Assembly: GCA_017441045.1 (NCBI GenBank)
Contig: JAFSAK010000128.1
Span: 1 to 10,601, forward strand
Length of the DNA: 10,601 nt
Reading direction: 5' to 3'
Source: Clostridia bacterium
GTDB lineage: Bacteria > Bacillota_A > Clostridia > Oscillospirales > Acutalibacteraceae
Shown in pieces: positions 7,849 through 10,601 of this stretch. How positions within the stretch are numbered: position 1 is the stretch's first letter; every line of letters starts with the position of its first letter. The translations under genes and the position numbers were made by a program. Below the pieces are notes generated by a model, which did not search any database, was not told the origin of the DNA, and worked only from the letters and a program-made list of their open reading frames with translations.

Positions 7849-8880
7849 CTATATAAAGTAAAAACAAGTATCCCAAGCGGGCAAACTCTTAAAATGTCGC
7901 ATATAGATTTTATAATCATCTCTGATATCGGCAACCCTTAGTGGTAAATCAAATACATCTTCGCTTCTATGATAACAAGAAATAAGCATTTTAGGTTTAT
8001 AATTTAAAATAATGTTTTTACCGCCGTCTATTGCCAACCCCTCATTGCCCTCAACATCCATCTTTATGAATGTTACACCATCTTTAAGGAGAGTATCCAT
8101 AGAAATCGCTTTTACGGTATCCTGCCCTTTTGAAGCGGTTGAGCCGCGGGACCCGCTCATAGAAAACTCGGTAACTCCATCAAAATTTGATACACAGGCA
8201 TTAACGGGTATTATATCACTTTTGTCTTCCAAAGCGGAGAGTAACTTTTTAAAGGTTTTTCTATCCGGCTCTACGGCATAAACCTTTTGATAGGAAGAAA
8301 CTCTTGAAAGAAAATCCTCCACTGTATCTCCCCTATACGCTCCAAAATCGGCAAAAATCTCTTTATCCGAAAGTTTCAAAAATGAATCATAGGGTTCATT
8401 TGCATCCGTTTCACACTCAAAAAGATATCTGACATCGCCCGTAAGTTTAAACTTAACAACACACTCAAAGGTCTTTTTAGAAAGGTCATCAGCCAGAAGA
8501 TTATAAACTCTTTCTAATTTTTCCTTATTGGCTTTTGCAAATTCCATATTGAAAAGATTATCGCCGCAAACGGGAACATCGGGGGCAAAAAATTCATTTT
8601 CCGACATAATTTTTTGCACATTTGAAAACACCTCTTCTCTTGCGGAGCCGAAGCATAAAAGTACAACCATATCGGAAAACTGTTCTTTAAGAGCGGTATA
8701 GGTTGAGAGTTTAAAGTCGTGAAAAATCTTATCCCTAACAAAGCCATCGGTAGCAAAAACGCCGTGAAATTCTATTCCGTAATATTCTAAAACCTTAATA
8801 ATTTTATCGGCGCCGTTACCTATTCCGTAAAGAACTATTTTTTTATCTGTGCTTTTTAAATAATTCCATAAATCCATCAT
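7849..8880 (-). CDS. FkbM-family SAM-dependent methyltransferase with N-terminal nucleotide-binding-like domain
   Basis: With the chosen start the protein has 343 residues. The C-terminal half is an FkbM-type methyltransferase. The SAM-binding motif is FADFGAYRGDT (176-186), followed by the acidic ribose contact VYAVEPD (200-206) and the family signature FIKMDVEGNE (271-280). The N-terminal part has a Rossmann-like strand-loop, KIVLYGIGNGADKIIKVLE (14-32), and a second strand, MVVLLCFGSAREEVF (71-85). This architecture is common in proteins that modify surface sugars, so the likely target is a glycan or glycolipid hydroxyl; the actual acceptor is unknown. The start is uncertain: no ribosome binding site precedes any candidate. 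ATG at 8880 (ATGATG) is preferred because it sits at the predicted transcript start; 8889 is an alternative. The gene is divergent to rhaB with no evident functional link. Confidence 0.82.
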   Translation of the reverse strand: MMDLWNYLKSTDKKIVLYGIGNGADKIIKVLEYYGIEFHGVFATDGFVRDKIFHDFKLSTYTALKEQFSDMVVLLCFGSAREEVFSNVQKIMSENEFFAPDVPVCGDNLFNMEFAKANKEKLERVYNLLADDLSKKTFECVVKFKLTGDVRYLFECETDANEPYDSFLKLSDKEIFADFGAYRGDTVEDFLSRVSSYQKVYAVEPDRKTFKKLLSALEDKSDIIPVNACVSNFDGVTEFSMSGSRGSTASKGQDTVKAISMDTLLKDGVTFIKMDVEGNEGLAIDGGKNIILNYKPKMLISCYHRSEDVFDLPLRVADIRDDYKIYMRHFKSLPAWDTCFYFI

Positions 8881-8887
8881 AGTACCC

Positions 8888-8916
8888 ATTATACCGCGAG
8901 CATCAAAAAAATACAA
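8888..8916 (-). promoter_or_regulatory. Promoter of the FkbM-like gene, probably giving a leaderless mRNA
   Basis: A perfect TATAAT -10 (8888-8893, minus strand) has TTGTAT (8911-8916) 17 bases upstream, a three-of-six -35 match. Seven bases after the -10 lies ATGATG (8880-8875), so transcription would begin at or one base before the start codon. The earlier ATG at 8889 overlaps the -10 box itself. Confidence 0.5.
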
Positions 8917-8934
8917 GCAAACTTAAAAATATTA

Positions 8935-8963
8935 TGGACATTTAAGGACAAATTTGGTATATT
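8935..8963 (+). promoter_or_regulatory. Promoter of rhaB
   Basis: TGGACA (8935-8940) and TATATT (8958-8963), each one mismatch from consensus, are 17 bases apart. The predicted start near 8970 leaves a 24-base leader holding the GGGAGG ribosome binding site. The sequence GGACA occurs twice exactly 10 bases apart (8936-8940 and 8946-8950), overlapping the -35 box, which could be an operator. Confidence 0.65.
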
Positions 8964-8993
8964 GAATATAAAGTTATTCTGGGAGGAAATATT

Positions 8994-10463
8994 ATGAAGA
9001 AAATTCTTGCTTTTGACTTTGGTGCATCCAGTGGCAGAGCAATGTTAGCCGAATTAAAAGACGGCAAAATAGATATGAAGGAAATTCACCGTTTTTCCAA
9101 TGACCCTGTAATTATCAGAGGAACTATGTATTGGGATGTTCTTCGTCTGTTTTTTGAAATCAAAGCAGGTATAACCAAGGCATTATCCGAAGGTGGATTT
9201 GATGCTATAAGCATTGATACTTGGGGCGTTGATTTAGGCCTTATTGATAAAAAAGGCAACCTCATAGGAAATCCCGTTCATTACCGAGATTTGAGAACAG
9301 AGCCCATTCCTGAAAAGGTTTTTGCTGACTATATTTCCAAAAAGGAACTTTACGAAAGAACGGGTATGCAGTTTATCCGCTTTAATACCATTTATCAGCT
9401 TATGTATTTAAAATACAATGAGCCCGACCTTCTCGAAAAGACCGATAAGTTTTTACTTATACCCGACCTTTTTGCATATATGCTTACGGGTGTTATGAAA
9501 GCAGAGGCAAGCATTGCTTCCACCACCAATATGCTCAATCCCCATACTAAAGATTGGGATTTTGAGCTTATTGACAGATTGGGTTTAAGCCGTGATATAT
9601 TCGCTCCCATCGTTAAACCCGGCGATATTTACGGTAATCTTTCCGATGAAATTTGCGAAGAACTCGGTTGCCCCAAAGTACCCGTTATAGCGGTTTGTGG
9701 TCACGATACCGCCTCGGCAGTTGCCGCTACTCCCAGTATGTCTGATGATTTTGTATATATAAGCTGCGGCACTTGGAGTCTTTTTGGTATCGAGAGTCCT
9801 ACCCCCATTCTCACAGATGAGGCAAGAGAGGCCGATTTTACCAATGAAGGTGGATTTGAGGGCACCATAAGATTCCTTAAAAATATTATGGGACTCTGGC
9901 TCATTCAGGAATCCCGCCGTCAGTGGCGCAGAGAAGGTACCGAAGTTGGATTCGATGTTTTAGAGCAAGAAGCCCTCGCAAGCGAGCCCTTTAAGTGCTT
10001 TATAAATGTTGATGACCCATCCTTTGAAACGGCAGGCAACCTTCCCCGCCGTGTTTGCGAATTCTGCGAACGCACAGGCCAATATGTTCCAAAGACCCGC
10101 GGTGAGATTATGAGATGCATTTATCAGAGTCTTGCTATGAAGTATAAATACACCTTCAATGCCCTCGGCGAACTTTCCAAGAGAGATTACAATAGCATTA
10201 ATATTTTGGGCGGTGGCATTAAGGATAAACTTCTTTGCCAGATGACAGCAGATGCTTGTAATGTAGATGTTCTTGCAGGTCCTACCGAAGCCACGGTTAT
10301 GGGAAATATTGCCGTAGCATATAACGCCCTCAGCGAACTTAAAGATTTTAAGGAAATCAGAAAAACCGTTTCCGATTCCACAGAACTTAAGCGCTACTCT
10401 CCCGTTAATAATGCCGCGTGGGAGACCGCTTATAGCGAATATCTTAAAATACTTAATAAATAA
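8994..10463 (+). CDS. rhaB: L-rhamnulokinase
   Basis: The enzyme phosphorylates L-rhamnulose at C1 with ATP, the second step of L-rhamnose breakdown after RhaA and before the aldolase RhaD. The 489-residue protein is full length for the FGGY carbohydrate kinase family. The N-terminal phosphate loop is DFGASSGR (8-15). The substrate region includes SIDTWGVDLG (73-82). The presumed catalytic base is D238 in CGHDTASAV, matching the conserved Asp of characterised RhaB enzymes. The second ATP loop is YISCGTWSLFG (255-265) and the adenosine-binding glycines are in LGGGIKD (405-411). The start is supported by GGGAGG 7 bases before ATG. The gene has its own promoter and terminator and is apparently monocistronic; rhaA and rhaD are not in the window. 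With the galacturonate genes it points to use of rhamnogalacturonan. Confidence 0.96.
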   Translation: MKKILAFDFGASSGRAMLAELKDGKIDMKEIHRFSNDPVIIRGTMYWDVLRLFFEIKAGITKALSEGGFDAISIDTWGVDLGLIDKKGNLIGNPVHYRDLRTEPIPEKVFADYISKKELYERTGMQFIRFNTIYQLMYLKYNEPDLLEKTDKFLLIPDLFAYMLTGVMKAEASIASTTNMLNPHTKDWDFELIDRLGLSRDIFAPIVKPGDIYGNLSDEICEELGCPKVPVIAVCGHDTASAVAATPSMSDDFVYISCGTWSLFGIESPTPILTDEAREADFTNEGGFEGTIRFLKNIMGLWLIQESRRQWRREGTEVGFDVLEQEALASEPFKCFINVDDPSFETAGNLPRRVCEFCERTGQYVPKTRGEIMRCIYQSLAMKYKYTFNALGELSKRDYNSINILGGGIKDKLLCQMTADACNVDVLAGPTEATVMGNIAVAYNALSELKDFKEIRKTVSDSTELKRYSPVNNAAWETAYSEYLKILNK

Positions 10464-10470
10464 AAATACT

Positions 10471-10500
10471 TTCGAGCAGAGCTCATAAGCTCTGCTCGAA
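10471..10500 (+). terminator. Terminator of rhaB
   Basis: A perfect 13-bp stem (TTCGAGCAGAGCT with AGCTCTGCTCGAA) closes a CATA loop 7 bases after the rhaB stop. The following TAATTTTAAATATTTT is T-rich but interrupted, so the U tract is imperfect. Confidence 0.85.
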
Positions 10501-10527
10501 TAATTTTAAATATTTTGAATTTTATTG

Positions 10528-10556
10528 TTGACAACGGCCACCCATAGTGATATAAT
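10528..10556 (+). promoter_or_regulatory. Perfect consensus sigma-A promoter at the window edge
   Basis: TTGACA (10528-10533) and TATAAT (10551-10556) are both perfect and separated by the optimal 17 bases, with TGA before the -10 giving an extended -10. The predicted start is a G near 10563. Such strength is usual for stable RNA genes. Confidence 0.8.
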
Positions 10557-10587
10557 AATTGGGCGCCGCGAGTTGCGGTAACTACAT

Positions 10588-10601
10588 GCGAGTGTGCTGG
10601 A
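10588..10601 (+). tRNA. Possible 5' end of a tRNA-Leu gene, cut by the window edge
   Basis: The 14 bases GCGAGTGTGCTGGA fit the start of a class II tRNA such as tRNA-Leu: a 7-base acceptor strand, then T8 and G9, then CTG opening the D stem and GA starting the D loop. The perfect promoter about 25 bases upstream of it and the sudden rise in GC content support a stable RNA. Too little sequence remains to test the fold, so another structured RNA is possible. An ORF from the ATG at 10586 has no ribosome binding site. Confidence 0.4.

Noticed and set aside
8881..8916. Longer FkbM-like protein starting at the in-frame codons at 8916 or 8889
   Set aside because: These codons lie within the -35 to -10 region of the best promoter and lack a ribosome binding site; the extra residues add no conserved motif.
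10586..10601. Possible protein start ATGCGAGTGTGC at the window end
   Set aside because: No ribosome binding site precedes it, and the promoter strength and base composition favour a stable RNA.

Overview
The window looks like chromosomal DNA from an AT-rich, low-GC Gram-positive bacterium of the Clostridia, most likely an uncultured gut member. The signs are strong GGAGG-type ribosome binding sites, an RNase Y gene, an ECF sigma factor paired with a membrane beta-propeller protein, and pectin-sugar catabolism. No species can be named from the sequence alone. Nothing mobile, viral or CRISPR-like is visible.

Positions 1-3430 hold a pectin (galacturonate) module. On the minus strand, a GH4 alpha-galacturonidase carrying the diagnostic CHEV motif (1037-2449) is followed after one base by tagaturonate reductase uxaB (1-1035, cut by the window edge). 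An AraC-family regulator (2621-3430) is divergent to them, and the shared 171-base gap carries both promoters. The inferred flow is: galacturonides enter the cell, the GH4 enzyme frees galacturonate, isomerisation gives tagaturonate, and UxaB reduces it to altronate. A perfect bidirectional hairpin (3441-3469) separates the regulator from the next convergent gene.

Positions 3476-6060 hold a small ECF sigma gene (5481-5954) and, overlapping its end by 8 bases, a gene for a single-pass membrane protein with a large extracellular beta-propeller (3476-5488). The pair has the layout of a sigma factor and its anti-sigma or sensor, and the promoter in front has an ECF-like GCAACC -35 box. This is the least described system in the window.

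Positions 6076-8880 hold rny (RNase Y), with its own extended -10 promoter, a leader of about 147 bases that can fold, and a strong terminator. Upstream of it is an FkbM-family methyltransferase gene whose promoter sits so close to the start codon that the mRNA may be leaderless. Positions 8994-10463 hold rhaB (L-rhamnulokinase) with its own promoter and hairpin terminator. Rhamnose and galacturonate are the two backbone sugars of rhamnogalacturonan, so rhaB fits the galacturonate genes at the other end of the window. The last 70 bases carry a perfect consensus promoter (TTGACA-17-TATAAT) and what may be the first bases of a tRNA-Leu gene, cut by the window edge.
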